Below, in pieces: positions 1 through 8,048 of a stretch of DNA of 64,000 nucleotides. Source of the DNA: Micromonospora citrea (lineage in GTDB: Bacteria; Actinomycetota; Actinomycetes; Mycobacteriales; Micromonosporaceae); contig NZ_FMHZ01000002.1 in the NCBI RefSeq assembly GCF_900090315.1, forward strand, positions 2,582,501 to 2,646,500, read 5' to 3'. The notes under the pieces were generated by a model that saw nothing but the letters and a program-made list of their open reading frames with translations, was not told the origin of the DNA and searched no databases. The position numbers and the translations under genes are program-made. Each line of letters starts with the position of its first letter. Within the stretch, counting starts at the first letter, position 1.

Positions 1-590
1 GGCAGCTCCAGCACCCGGGCGACGGTGGCGGCGTGGGCGCGGAACTTCTCCCGCCGGTGCGCCAGCGTGACCGACCGGGCCAGCGGCTGGAGCGTCAGCG
101 CCCAGTCGAAGGCGGAGTCCCCGCCGCCGACGATCAGCACGTCCCGCCCCGCCAGCTCGGCCGGCTGCGGCACGAAGTAGACAATGCCCGTGCCGACGAA
201 GTGCTCCGCCACCGGCAGCGGGCGGGGCGTGAAGCTGCCCAGCCCGCCGGTGACGATCACCGCCCCGCAGCGGAGCTGCTCGCCGCCGGCGAGACCGAGC
301 ACCGGCCGCCCGTCGACGTGGGAGAGCTTCTCCGCGCGGGTGCCGAGCAGGTAGAGCGGGTCGAACGGGGCCGCCTGGGCGACGAGGTTGGCGACCAGGT
401 CCCGCCCCTTGACCGCCGGGAAGCCGGCCACGTCGTGGATCAGCTTCTCCGGGTACATGGCGGTGATCTGGCCGCCGGGCTCGGGCAGCGCGTCGACGAC
501 CGCGACGGAGAGCCCGCGGAAGCCGGCGTAGTACGCCGCGAACAGCCCGACCGGACCGGCCCCGATCACGGCGACATCGACCTCGCGCAT
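1..590 (-). CDS. Ferredoxin--NADP+ reductase, thioredoxin-reductase-like type (3' end outside window)
   Basis: A flavoenzyme that passes electrons between NADP(H) and ferredoxin or flavodoxin in the cytoplasm. The first 196 codons are visible; the C-terminus lies beyond the left edge. Translation from the ATG at 590 opens with an FAD-binding Rossmann motif (VAVIGAGPVGLFAAYYAG), followed by PGGQITAMYPEK, which is characteristic of the dimeric TrxR-like ferredoxin reductases. A second nucleotide-binding motif (VLIVGGGDSAFDWAL) appears near residue 160 for NADPH. No CXXC redox pair of true thioredoxin reductase occurs where the second domain begins, which favours the ferredoxin reductase reading. 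It is transcribed away from the rhomboid gene's 3' end, so both minus-strand genes read in the same direction. Confidence 0.85.
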   Translation of the reverse strand, partial: MREVDVAVIGAGPVGLFAAYYAGFRGLSVAVVDALPEPGGQITAMYPEKLIHDVAGFPAVKGRDLVANLVAQAAPFDPLYLLGTRAEKLSHVDGRPVLGLAGGEQLRCGAVIVTGGLGSFTPRPLPVAEHFVGTGIVYFVPQPAELAGRDVLIVGGGDSAFDWALTLQPLARSVTLAHRREKFRAHAATVARVLEL

Positions 591-706
591 GGGCGTACCG
601 TCGCTTTCCGCTCACGGATCAACGCGTGCTGATCCCGACGGTAGGGCCGGCGGTGGGCCCGGGCAAGCACGTCCCACAAGCTCGCACGGCCCCGGCGCGT
701 CGGCGC

Positions 707-1360
707 TCAGGGCATGCTGAGGGTGGACTCCGAGCGGTACGGGCCGCCGAGGTCGTCGCGGCGACGGCGGAACACGACGGCGGCGACCGCCCCGCCGAGC
801 AGCCCGAACAGGTGCCCCTGCCAGGAGATCCGCTCGTCGGTGGGAAGGATGCCGACCAGTTGCCAGCCGTAGAGCAGGCCGACCAGCAGGAAGACCGCGA
901 AGTTCCACCAGCTCCGCTCGACGATGCCGCGCATGAGCAGGATGCCCAGGTAGCCGAAGATGACGCCGCTGGCCCCGACCACGACCGAGTTGGACGAGCC
1001 GGTGAACCACACCCCCAGCCCGCTGACCAGGACGATGACGAGCGTCGACCAGAGGAAGCGGCGGGCACCGGCGGCGAGCACGAACGTGCCGAGCAGGATC
1101 AGCGGGATGCTGTTGCTGTAGAGGTGGTCGAAGCCGTGGTGCAGGAACGGCGAGAAGAACACCCCGTCGAGCCCGTCGATGCGTTTCGGGATGATCCCGG
1201 CGGTGGTGTCGAAGCCGGCCGCCAGCCCCTGGTCGAGGGCCTCGATGAGGAACAGGAACGGCACCACCGCGCACATGGCGACGAAGGCCCGGCCGAGGGC
1301 GGCGTAGAACGCCTCGGTGCCGAACCGGTGCGGGTCGCCGCTTCCCGGGTGCAGGTTCAC
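707..1360 (-). CDS. Rhomboid family intramembrane serine protease
   Basis: An integral membrane serine protease of 217 residues that cleaves transmembrane segments within the bilayer; its substrate cannot be inferred. About six hydrophobic segments are visible. The catalytic serine sits in VGASGVIFG (Ser131, the GxSG motif) and the catalytic histidine in SWQGHLFGLLGG (His183). The HHGFDHLYSN block near residues 74-83 is the conserved His/Asn region of rhomboid helix 2. GTG at 1360 is chosen because the hydrophobic core follows at normal distance; the ribosome site is weak. A run of Arg residues at the C-terminus (RRRRDD) suggests a cytoplasmic tail. Confidence 0.88.
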   Translation of the reverse strand: MNLHPGSGDPHRFGTEAFYAALGRAFVAMCAVVPFLFLIEALDQGLAAGFDTTAGIIPKRIDGLDGVFFSPFLHHGFDHLYSNSIPLILLGTFVLAAGARRFLWSTLVIVLVSGLGVWFTGSSNSVVVGASGVIFGYLGILLMRGIVERSWWNFAVFLLVGLLYGWQLVGILPTDERISWQGHLFGLLGGAVAAVVFRRRRDDLGGPYRSESTLSMP

Positions 1361-1427
1361 CCGTCAAGAGCTATCAGGTGACGGCCGGTGCCGCCACTCC
1401 TGCGCCGATCGGGGTACGAAACGACGA

Positions 1428-1461
1428 CGGCGGGGTGTGTGGTCACCCACACACCCCGCCG
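1428..1461 (-). terminator. Strong hairpin downstream of the lytic transglycosylase-like gene
   Basis: A perfect 15-bp inverted repeat (CGGCGGGGTGTGTGG and its complement) with a 4-nt loop begins 14 nt after the stop of the gene ending at 1476. There is no clear U-tract, as is common for GC-rich actinobacterial terminators. Confidence 0.8.
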
Positions 1462-1475
1462 AGGTCATCGGCCGG

Positions 1476-2174
1476 TCAGTACCAGCCCACGTCCTGGGAG
1501 TGCGCCCAGGCCTTGCAGGGCGAGCCGTAGCGGCCCTCGATGTAGCCGAGACCCCACTTGATCTGGGTCGCCGGGTTGGTCTGCCAGTCGTCGGCGACCG
1601 AGGCCATCTTGCTGCCCGGCAGCGCCTGCGGGATGCCGTACGCCCCGGAGGAGGGGTTGCGGGCCTTGTGGTTCCAGCCGCTCTCCTTGTTCCAGAGCCT
1701 GTCCAGGCAGGGGAACTGGTCCATCCCGAAGCCGGCCTTCACCATGAGCGCGCAGCCGACCTCGCGGTTGCCGCTGTATTCCGCGCAGGAGGCCGGGATG
1801 GGCCCGTCGTACGGCTTGCTCTCGGCGGCTTTCTCCGCGGCGGCCTTGGCGGCGGCCTCGCGGGCCTGCTTCCGCGACGCGGCGGCGGCCTCGGCCTCGC
1901 GGGCTCGCTTGGCGGCCTCCTTGGCCGCGGCGGCGGCGCGCAGCTTCGCCTGGTATTCGGCGGCACGCTGCTTCGCGGACTGCATCTGGTGCGCGGCCTG
2001 CCGTTCGCGCTGGTATTCCAGCTCGGCCTGCTCGACGGCCACACTGGCCTGCGAGGTCAGGCCCTGTTGCTGGGTCTGGCGGTCTTCGCCCAGGTAGACA
2101 CCGCCTGCCACGCCCACGGAGAGCAGCGCGACAGCGGCCGTGCGGGCGCCGAACCGGCTCCACAGCCGACTCAC
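1476..2174 (-). CDS. Secreted lytic transglycosylase/Rpf-like muralytic protein with coiled-coil linker
   Basis: A 232-residue exported protein expected to cleave peptidoglycan. GTG at 2174 is preferred because AAGGGA lies about 8 nt upstream and the reading then starts VSRLWSRFGARTAAVALL, a basic-hydrophobic signal or anchor segment (residues about 8-26). Residues about 40-135 are an Ala/Glu/Lys/Arg-rich helix with coiled-coil character (for example AAKEAAKRAREAEAAAASRK). The C-terminal 95 residues form the lysozyme-like fold: LWNKESGWNHKARNPSSGAY contains the catalytic-type Glu, and AYGIPQALPGSKMA is the typical SLT/actinobacterial transglycosylase core. An upstream in-frame extension is possible but has no start or ribosome-site support. 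Confidence 0.82.
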   Translation of the reverse strand: MSRLWSRFGARTAAVALLSVGVAGGVYLGEDRQTQQQGLTSQASVAVEQAELEYQRERQAAHQMQSAKQRAAEYQAKLRAAAAAKEAAKRAREAEAAAASRKQAREAAAKAAAEKAAESKPYDGPIPASCAEYSGNREVGCALMVKAGFGMDQFPCLDRLWNKESGWNHKARNPSSGAYGIPQALPGSKMASVADDWQTNPATQIKWGLGYIEGRYGSPCKAWAHSQDVGWY

Positions 2175-2444
2175 GAAGTGGTCCCTTCGTCGGGGGCAAG
2201 GACACGGCACGGAGCACCCCTGATCGGGGGAGGGCCCGCGCCGCGAGCGCCCCGACCCTGTGCCGGTCGCAGCCGACGCACCGGGGTGGGAGATGTCGGT
2301 GTGACGAACGATCACCAACGATCTTGTCGGTACGTGGGCGCTCGTTGGACACCATCGCGCACAGTGAGGCCGATGGGAAACCAAGGGGCGCGAATGTGAC
2401 CTGCGTCACTCAAAATATAGGGACGAAACCCCCTGAATCGGTCA
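2175..2444. promoter_or_regulatory. 270-bp upstream region of the transglycosylase-like gene
   Basis: Non-coding stretch between the PhoH-family gene and the secreted muralytic gene, both on the minus strand. The part near 2330-2440 is AT-richer than its surroundings (for example CAAAATATAGGG), which fits a promoter, but I cannot place a convincing -10/-35 pair. Actinobacterial genes of this type often carry a c-di-AMP (ydaO) riboswitch; I looked for its conserved segments and did not find them. Confidence 0.4.
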
Positions 2445-3860
2445 TCAGTGCGGGATGTCCTCCAGCAGGTCCGTCACCATCGCGGCGATCGGCGACCGCT
2501 CCGAACGGCTGAGGGTGACGTGGGCGAAGAGGGGATGGCCCTTGAGCGCCTCGATCACCGCGGTCACCCCGTCGTGCCGGCCGACGCGCAGATTGTCCCG
2601 CTGCGCCACGTCGTGGGTGAGCACCACCCGGGAGCCCTGGCCGATCCGGGAGAGCACCGTGAGCAGCACCCCGCGCTCCAGCGACTGCGCCTCGTCGACG
2701 ATCACGAAGGCGTCGTGCAGGCTGCGGCCCCGGATGTGGGTCAGCGGCAGCACCTCCAGCAGGCCGCGCGAGGTGACCTCCTCCAGCACGTTCTCGTGCA
2801 CCACCGCGCCGAGGGTGTCGAAGACCGCCTGCGCCCAGGGCGACATCTTCTCCGACTCGGAGCCGGGGAGATAGCCCAGCTCCTGCCCGCCCACGGCGTA
2901 GAGGGGGCGGAAGACGACGACCTTCCTGTGCCGGCGGCGCTCCATCACCGCCTCCAGCCCCGCGCAGAGGGCCAGCGCCGACTTGCCCGTCCCGGCCCGC
3001 CCGCCCAGCGACACGATGCCGACCGACTCGTCGAGCAGCAGGTCGAGGGCGATCCGCTGCTCGGCCGAGCGGCCGTGCACCCCGAACGCCTCCCGGTCGC
3101 CACGCACCAGCCGCACCGTCTTGTCGGGCAGCACCCGGCCGAGCGCGGAGCCGCGGCCCGACTGCAGCACCAGGCCGGTGTGGCAGGGCAGCCCGGCGGC
3201 GGCGTCCACGTCGAGCGTCTCGCCGGCGTAGAGCCGACCGATCTGCTCCTCCGTCAGCTCCAGCTCGGCCATTCCCGTCCAGGTGGGGTCGCTGGCCTGG
3301 CCGTGCCGGTACTCGTCGGCCCGCAGGCCCACCGAGGCGGCCTTGACGCGCAGCGGCATGTCCTTGCTGACCAGGGTCACCTCCCGCCCCTCGGCGGCGA
3401 GGTTCAACGCGACGGAGAGGATCCGCGCGTCGTTGGAGTCGGTGCGGAAGCCCGGCGGCAGGACGCCGTCGTCCGAGTGGTTCAGCTCCACCCGCAGCGT
3501 GCCGCCGGAGTCGTTGGCCGGCACCGGGCGGTCGAGCCGCCCGTGCCGCACCCGCAGCTCGTCCAGCATGCGCAGGGACTGCCGGGCGAACCAGCCCAGC
3601 TCCGGGTGGTGCCGCTTGCCCTCCAGCTCGGAGATGACCACGAGCGGCAGGACCACCTCGTGCTCGGCGAACCGGTGGAAGGCCGCCGGGTCGGAGAGCA
3701 GCACCGAGGTGTCCAGGACGAACGCCTGGCCGGCTGGTCGGGGCTCCTCTGCGTCGACCGGAGCGGCGGACGGGCCGCGGCGGCTCCGGGTGGTGCGGCG
3801 GGTCGTGGCAGTCGCGGCCGTGGTCCGGTCGGCCCCGGCGGTCGTACGGCGAGTCGTCAC
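2445..3860 (-). CDS. PIN domain-PhoH family ATPase (PhoH2 type)
   Basis: A 471-residue fusion of an N-terminal PIN ribonuclease domain and a C-terminal PhoH helicase-like ATPase; family members are linked to RNA unwinding and cleavage in the cytoplasm. The PIN domain begins at [12 protein letters not shown], with acidic residues continuing through [21 protein letters not shown] and [12 protein letters not shown]. The PhoH part holds Walker [14 protein letters not shown] and Walker [10 protein letters not shown], plus the family block [18 protein letters not shown]. Two GTG starts compete: 3884, and 3860 which has GGAG 7 nt upstream; I chose 3860. The first 45 residues are Arg/Thr-rich and poorly conserved in appearance. 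In M. tuberculosis the homologue, phoH2, lies near the short prenyltransferase gene, as here. Confidence 0.88.
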   Translation of the reverse strand: MTTRRTTAGADRTTAATATTRRTTRSRRGPSAAPVDAEEPRPAGQAFVLDTSVLLSDPAAFHRFAEHEVVLPLVVISELEGKRHHPELGWFARQSLRMLDELRVRHGRLDRPVPANDSGGTLRVELNHSDDGVLPPGFRTDSNDARILSVALNLAAEGREVTLVSKDMPLRVKAASVGLRADEYRHGQASDPTWTGMAELELTEEQIGRLYAGETLDVDAAAGLPCHTGLVLQSGRGSALGRVLPDKTVRLVRGDREAFGVHGRSAEQRIALDLLLDESVGIVSLGGRAGTGKSALALCAGLEAVMERRRHRKVVVFRPLYAVGGQELGYLPGSESEKMSPWAQAVFDTLGAVVHENVLEEVTSRGLLEVLPLTHIRGRSLHDAFVIVDEAQSLERGVLLTVLSRIGQGSRVVLTHDVAQRDNLRVGRHDGVTAVIEALKGHPLFAHVTLSRSERSPIAAMVTDLLEDIPH

Positions 3861-4086
3861 AGGCCTGCTCCGACGGATGAGCACCCGCCACCCGCGTTCC
3901 GCCTCCTCCGGTGCCCGGGGACACGGGGTCGGATGCGGAACCCCGTGCGCGAGGTCGCAGATCCGGGCGGACCGGCTGGCCCGGGAGAACCCCGTGCCAT
4001 GCCTAGACGCTAGCGGCGTCGGACCCTCCGGGCTAGGGGGCGATCGTGGATCTCCGGGGGCCGGCGCGTGAACGGGCGGCGGCGGA

Positions 4087-4158
4087 ACCGGCCGGGATGC
4101 ATGCCCCCTGCGCGCATCCCGGCCGGTGGGACCACCGTCACCGGTCTGACGTGGTCCC
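4087..4158. terminator. Two hairpins in the 3861-4238 gap
   Basis: The roughly 375-bp gap between the PhoH gene and the next minus-strand gene has a perfect 13-bp inverted repeat (ACCGGCCGGGATG at 4087-4099, complement at 4115-4127). A second repeat, GGGACCAC...GTGGTCCC, follows at about 4128-4158. They lie downstream of the gene ending at 4239 and probably act as its terminator. The remainder of the gap shows no gene. Confidence 0.65.
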
Positions 4159-4238
4159 GACGGTGCGTGTCCGCCGCGGACGACGCACCGCGCCCTGCGT
4201 GCCGGCCGGCGGGGCCTCGGGATCCCCGCCGACCGGTC

Positions 4239-4574
4239 TCAACCGGTCCGCCGGACGAGGGTGCCGGTCGACTGCCGCCCGGCCGCCGGGGCGGCCGGCG
4301 TCGCGAACGACGAGCCGGTGTACGTGGTGCCGGGCCGGACCACCGTGCCGGTGACCCGGGCGGCGGTGGGCGGCGGGCCGGCCAGTGCGGACGCGATGGC
4401 GGCCTGGGCGTCGCGGCGGCGGCGGTTCCAGGCGCCCCGGTCGCCGTCGAAGTAGCCCTGGCGGTAACCGAACCGGTAGCCGATCCGGTAGCTGAGCTGG
4501 CCGTGCAGCCGGCCGGCGGCGTAGCTCGTGGCGCCGAGGAGCAGGACGAGGAAGACCGCGAGGAAGGGGCTCAT
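4239..4574 (-). CDS. Small membrane-anchored protein with Tyr/Gly repeats, function unknown
   Basis: A 111-residue protein not recognised as a named family. ATG at 4574 is preferred because GGAG lies 7 nt upstream; reading further upstream gives Arg/Ser-rich sequence unlike protein. One N-terminal transmembrane helix or signal anchor is seen (MSPFLAVFLVLLLGATSYAAG), followed by SYRIGYRFGYRQGYFDGD, three Y-x-x-G-Y-like repeats, then a basic stretch (RRRRDAQAA) and a Thr/Gly/Ala-rich tail. It follows the 4606-4953 gene by 31 bp on the same strand and probably shares its transcript, both divergent from the XRE regulator. Confidence 0.62.
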   Translation of the reverse strand: MSPFLAVFLVLLLGATSYAAGRLHGQLSYRIGYRFGYRQGYFDGDRGAWNRRRRDAQAAIASALAGPPPTAARVTGTVVRPGTTYTGSSFATPAAPAAGRQSTGTLVRRTG

Positions 4575-4605
4575 CCGGCGGCTCCGGCGCGCCGCGGGTA
4601 CCCGG

Positions 4606-4953
4606 TCATCGCTCCTCCGGCTCGGCCGGGGCGGGACCGGCGACCAGGAGCCGGTCCAGGTCGTCGGTGCCGACCTCCTCGACCAGCTCCACGCTGATCC
4701 GGCAGCCGTCCAGGACGACCTCGGCCACCGAGGACCGGCGGATCTCACCGCCGGCGTCGTACACCCGGACGCTGAGTTCCGGGCAGCCGAGATGGGTGCG
4801 CCAGGCGTCCCACTCGGCGCGGTCGCCGACGCTGAGCGACAGGTAACGGCAGCCCCGGGCGAGATAGAGGCGCCAGGGCGCGCTCAGGCCGGCGGCCACT
4901 CCCTCCGCGATCAGGCCGAAGGCCTGGGCCCGGGTGGCTAGTTCGGTCACCAC
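4606..4953 (-). CDS. Conserved-looking small protein divergent from an XRE regulator, function unknown
   Basis: A 115-residue soluble acidic protein with no recognised domain. The order of predicted secondary structure suggests an N-terminal helix (LATRAQAFGLIAEGVAAG) followed by alternating strands (WRLYLARGCRYLSLSVG, SVRVYDAGGEIRR, VVLDGCRISVELVEE). Two tandem GTG codons (4953 and 4950) follow a GAGGGGGG ribosome site, so the exact start is uncertain by one residue. It is the first gene of a two-gene minus-strand unit facing the XRE regulator across a region of repeated operator-like motifs, so it is likely a direct target of that regulator. Confidence 0.65.
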   Translation of the reverse strand: MVTELATRAQAFGLIAEGVAAGLSAPWRLYLARGCRYLSLSVGDRAEWDAWRTHLGCPELSVRVYDAGGEIRRSSVAEVVLDGCRISVELVEEVGTDDLDRLLVAGPAPAEPEER

Positions 4954-4973
4954 ACCCCCCTCGCGTCGGGGGC

Positions 4974-5219
4974 GTGACGCATGTGAGCACCGATCGTCTC
5001 ATGCACGTGACACACCGTAAGTTGTCTCATGGGCGTGACAGTATCAGCTTTTCGTGCGATTACTCCCGCCGCTACGGGCATCTATTATGCCCAGGTGACA
5101 CCCCTCAGGAGCGGTGCCGGATCGTTTACCGGCACACCCCCAGCCACGTCACGTCCGCGTGACAGCAGCGTGCCGGGGCGCGCACCGGTGGCCGGCTGGT
5201 CGTACCGTCACGACGTGAC
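4974..5219. promoter_or_regulatory. Intergenic operator array for the XRE regulator
   Basis: TCTCATGCACGTGACA (4997-5012) and TCTCATGGGCGTGACA (5025-5040) are 14/16 identical direct repeats exactly 28 bp apart. Further CGTGAC or GGTGACA half-sites occur at 4973-4978, 5095-5100 and 5158-5164. A perfect 6+1+6 palindrome GTCACGACGTGAC (5207-5219) covers the GTG start codon of the regulator. The region from 5010 to 5090 is AT-rich for this genome and probably contains both divergent promoters. Confidence 0.6.
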
Positions 5220-5655
5220 CGAGACGGCCAACGCACGGAAGATCGCCTTCGCCACCTTCGTCCGTCGGGCACTCGACGAGGCCCGGGCCACCCGGGCCTG
5301 GAGCGGCACCGAGGTCTCGCGGCGCACCGGCGTCTCCCGGCAGACCATCAACCGCTGGGTCCGGGGCGACTGGGCCAGCGACCCGGAGGCCGAGCGCGTG
5401 GTGGCGTTCTGCGAGGGGCTCGGGCTCAACCCGGCGACCGCCTTCGCCGCCCTCGGCTGGGACCGGGCCGCGACGCCCCGCGACACCCCCGCCCCGCCCC
5501 CGATGGACCCCGACGTGGAGGCGCTGCTGCGCCGCCTCGTCGACCCGGACGTCTCCGACGCGGAGAAGTTCCACATCCGGGAGACCATCCGTTACCTCGC
5601 ATACCGCCCGACCCTGCCGGTCGGTGTCCGAAAACGAGGTAAACAGGCCGGCTAG
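5215..5655 (+). CDS. XRE-type helix-turn-helix transcriptional regulator
   Basis: A 146-residue DNA-binding protein. The HTH lies at about residues 30-58: WSGTEVSRRTGVSRQTINRW, followed by VRGDWASDPEAERVVAFCEGLGLNPATAFAALGW, the usual helix 4-5 continuation of lambda-repressor-like domains. The C-terminal 50 residues (MDPDVEALLRRLVDPDVSDAEKF) may form a dimerisation helix. GTG at 5215 is chosen because the DNA upstream is AT-rich, non-protein-like and carries repeats. Its start codon is inside a GTCACGACGTGAC palindrome, so autorepression by blocking initiation is plausible (inference). It is divergent from the 4606-4953 gene. Confidence 0.82.
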   Translation: MTETANARKIAFATFVRRALDEARATRAWSGTEVSRRTGVSRQTINRWVRGDWASDPEAERVVAFCEGLGLNPATAFAALGWDRAATPRDTPAPPPMDPDVEALLRRLVDPDVSDAEKFHIRETIRYLAYRPTLPVGVRKRGKQAG

Positions 5656-5817
5656 TTCCTCAGATGGCGAAAGAACGGCAGGTCAGACTCATTCGTTTCG
5701 CTCCGGGGCCGGAACGGGCGCGCTAGCGTCCCTATTCGTACTGCTTGGGCTCGTCGTCGGCGGGGGGACGGGACAAGGCCGAACCCAGCCCTGCGGGACA
5801 GAAGGAGGGGTCTGTCC

Positions 5818-6171
5818 ATGACCCTGAAGTGGATGGCAGTCGTCGTCGCCACCGTGTCGGTGACACTGGGCGTGACCGGAAACGTGGTGACCCTGGCGGT
5901 CAACGGCGGGCAGCTTCCCCTGCTCGTCAACCTCCTCGCGCTCACCACCACCGGCACCGCGGTGATCCTGGCCGTGGTGGCCGAACTGCACGACCGGCTC
6001 AACGACCGGATCAGCGCCCTCACCGACTTCCTGGTGAACCGGCTCAGGGAGATCGAGGAACGCTCCGGCGACCGCAACACCGGCTTCGTGGAGGGCTACC
6101 TGCTCAGCCACGGCCAGGAGGCGGCCGTCGTGCCGTTCGGGCGGCGGGGACGGGGAGCCGCCGAACGCTGA
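5818..6171 (+). CDS. Small two-helix membrane protein, function unknown
   Basis: A 117-residue protein with two transmembrane helices (about residues 5-30, MAVVVATVSVTLGVTGNVVTLA, and 36-58, LLVNLLALTTTGTAVILAVV). These are followed by an amphipathic acidic/basic helix (ELHDRLNDRISALTDFLVNRLREIEERSG) and a polar tail. A strong ribosome site (AAGGAGG) is 9 nt before the ATG. No named family is recognised. It lies 162 bp after the XRE gene on the same strand and could be co-regulated, but no promoter is clear. Confidence 0.68.
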   Translation: MTLKWMAVVVATVSVTLGVTGNVVTLAVNGGQLPLLVNLLALTTTGTAVILAVVAELHDRLNDRISALTDFLVNRLREIEERSGDRNTGFVEGYLLSHGQEAAVVPFGRRGRGAAER

Positions 6172-6271
6172 CCTCGCCTGCCCGCCCGCCGCGCACGCCC
6201 GCCGGACGCCCGGCCGGGACGCCGCCGCTCGGCCGGGATTGAGCCGACCCGGCCGGGGTACGCTGACGCGC

Positions 6272-7096
6272 GTGCCGCCGTTGAACCTGGGCAACCAGCA
6301 GCCGCAGACCCCGTTGGACGCCGACCGGGCCTGGCGGACGACCGCCCGACGGGCGGCCGGAACCGTGCTCTTCTTCGACTTCGACGGCACCCTGGCCCCG
6401 GTCGACGACGACCCCACCGCGGTCCGGCCCGCGCCCAAGGTGCTCGCCGCCATCGAGGCGCTCGCCCCCGTCGTACGGCGGGTCGCGATCGTCTCCGCGC
6501 GGCCGGTGGAGTTCCTCCGCGACCACCTCGGCGGGCTGGCCGGGATCGACCTCTACGGCCTCTACGGCCTGGAGCACAGCCACTCCGGCGGGGAGACGGT
6601 GACCGAGCCGGCCGCCCTGCCGTGGGTACCCACCATGGCCGAGCTTGCCGAGCAGGCCCGGGCCGAGCTGCCCGAGGGCGCGCTGGTGGAATACAAGCGG
6701 CTCTCCGTCGCGCTGCACTGGCGCACGGCGCCCCAGCTGGGCGAGTCGGTGGAGCGGTGGGGCCGGGCCCAGGCCGAGCGCCTCGGGCTCAAGGTCCAGG
6801 CCGGGCGCATGGTGCTGGAGCTGAAGCCGCCGGTCGACCGGGACAAGGGCATGGTGATCGACGAGGTGGTCCGCGACGCCGAGGGCGCCTGGTACTTCGG
6901 CGACGACGTCTCCGACATCAAGGCCTTCGCCGCGCTGCGCGCCCGGGCCGCCGCCGATCCGCACTTCTTCGGCGTCTGCGTCGCCGTCGCCAACCCGGAG
7001 ACCGGCCACGAGGTCGCCGAGGCCGCCGACCTGACCCTCGACTCGCCCGCCGCCCTGGGCGACTTCCTCACCGACGCCACCCGGCACCTCGCCTGA
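6272..7096 (+). CDS. otsB: Trehalose-6-phosphate phosphatase
   Basis: Dephosphorylates trehalose-6-phosphate in the final step of the OtsAB pathway. The protein has 274 residues from GTG 6272. HAD-superfamily motif I is FFDFDGTLAPVDDDP (nucleophile and acid Asp about residues 34-36), motif II IVSARPVEF, and motifs III/IV KPPVDRDKGMVIDEVV and WYFGDDVSDIKAF. The cap region between them includes the Tyr-rich GIDLYGLYGLEHSHSGG, typical of OtsB (LYGLEH/N). No otsA is in the window. An upstream in-frame extension to 6239 is possible but has no start codon support. Confidence 0.92.
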   Translation: MPPLNLGNQQPQTPLDADRAWRTTARRAAGTVLFFDFDGTLAPVDDDPTAVRPAPKVLAAIEALAPVVRRVAIVSARPVEFLRDHLGGLAGIDLYGLYGLEHSHSGGETVTEPAALPWVPTMAELAEQARAELPEGALVEYKRLSVALHWRTAPQLGESVERWGRAQAERLGLKVQAGRMVLELKPPVDRDKGMVIDEVVRDAEGAWYFGDDVSDIKAFAALRARAAADPHFFGVCVAVANPETGHEVAEAADLTLDSPAALGDFLTDATRHLA

Positions 7097-7246
7097 CGGC
7101 GGCCCCGCAGCCCGAGGGACGGAGCGGCGGGCCGAGGAACGGGGCCGCAGCCCGACGGTGAAGCGACACCCCGAGAGACAGGCCGGCCCGAGAAACAGGG
7201 CCGCGGCAGGACGCGCGCGCCCGCCAGGCCGGCGCCGGCCGGGGCG
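7097..7246. repeat. Degenerate GC-rich repeats between convergent otsB and prenyltransferase genes
   Basis: The 150-bp gap contains three imperfect copies of a motif like GGGGCCGCAGCCCGA (near 7100, 7140 and 7199) separated by GAGGGACGG/GAGAGACAG-like stretches. No gene is seen. Confidence 0.5.
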
Positions 7247-8017
7247 TCAGACGCCGTAGCGACGCTGGCGGTTGGCGTAGGAGCGCAGGGCGCGGAGGAA
7301 GTCGATGTGCCGGAAATCCGGCCAGTTCAGCTCGCAGAAGTAGAACTCCGAGTGGGCGGACTGCCAGAGCATGAAGCCGGAGAGGCGCTGCTCGCCGCTG
7401 GTGCGGATGACCAGGTCCGGGTCGGGTTGGCCGCGGGTGTAGAGGTGCTCGGCGATGTGCTCGACGTCCAGCACCTCGGCCAACTCCTCGATGGTGCCGC
7501 CCGCGGCGGCGTGCTCCAGCAGCAGCGAGCGCACCGCGTCGGTGATCTCCCGCCGGCCGCCGTAGCCGACCGCGATGTTGACCTCGGCCCCGCCGCTGCG
7601 CTCGCGGGTGCGCTCCTCGGCGGCCTTGAGCGCCGCGGCGGTCGACGCCGGCAGCAGGTCGAGCGCGCCGACCATGCGCAGCCGCCAGGGGTTGCCCTCC
7701 TCGGCCAGCTCGACCACCAGGTCCTCGATGATCTGCAGCAGCGGGTCGAGTTCCTTGGCCGGCCTGCGCAGGTTGTCGGTGGCCAGGAGATAGAGCGTGA
7801 CGTGCCCGATGCCGGCCTGGTCGCACCAGCCCAACACGTGTTTGATCTTGGCGGCGCCGACCCGGTGACCGTCGTTCGGGTCGACGAAGCCCATCTCGCG
7901 GGCCCATCTGCGGTTCCCGTCGCACATCACGCCGACGTGCCGGGGCACCGGCTTGCCCGCGAGCTTGGCCGTGAGCCGGCGCTCGTACACCGAATAGATC
8001 AGGTCCCGCAGAGTCAT
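7247..8017 (-). CDS. uppS: Isoprenyl (cis-prenyl) transferase, short-chain Z-farnesyl diphosphate synthase type
   Basis: A 256-residue cis-prenyltransferase that condenses isopentenyl diphosphate with an allylic diphosphate to supply polyprenyl phosphate lipid carriers for cell-wall assembly. Conserved regions are visible in order: HVGVMCDGNRRWA (catalytic Asp), HVTLYLLATDNLRRP, VNIAVGYGGRREI, and the C-terminal RTSGEQRLSGFMLWQSAHSEFYF with WPDF. Length and the sequence MCDGNRRWAREMG match the M. tuberculosis Rv1086-like group, whose product is omega,E,Z-farnesyl diphosphate, rather than the longer decaprenyl enzyme; product length is inferred. ATG 8017 is chosen; a GTG lies one codon upstream. 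Confidence 0.9.
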   Translation of the reverse strand: MTLRDLIYSVYERRLTAKLAGKPVPRHVGVMCDGNRRWAREMGFVDPNDGHRVGAAKIKHVLGWCDQAGIGHVTLYLLATDNLRRPAKELDPLLQIIEDLVVELAEEGNPWRLRMVGALDLLPASTAAALKAAEERTRERSGGAEVNIAVGYGGRREITDAVRSLLLEHAAAGGTIEELAEVLDVEHIAEHLYTRGQPDPDLVIRTSGEQRLSGFMLWQSAHSEFYFCELNWPDFRHIDFLRALRSYANRQRRYGV

Positions 8018-8048
8018 CACCTTGCAGCGTAGCGACCTGCCCCGCGAA

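Noticed and set aside
2175..2444. Possible c-di-AMP (ydaO) riboswitch upstream of the muralytic gene
   Set aside because: Genes of this type often carry it, but I did not find the conserved GGGGTGAAT-type and GGGGAACC-type segments. The match is only the position.
5029..5214. Longer N-terminus for the XRE regulator starting at 5029
   Set aside because: The added region is AT-rich, covers operator repeats and reads as non-protein-like sequence.
5624..5821. 65-codon frame between the XRE gene and the small membrane protein
   Set aside because: No ribosome site and composition inconsistent with the neighbours; it overlaps the XRE gene.
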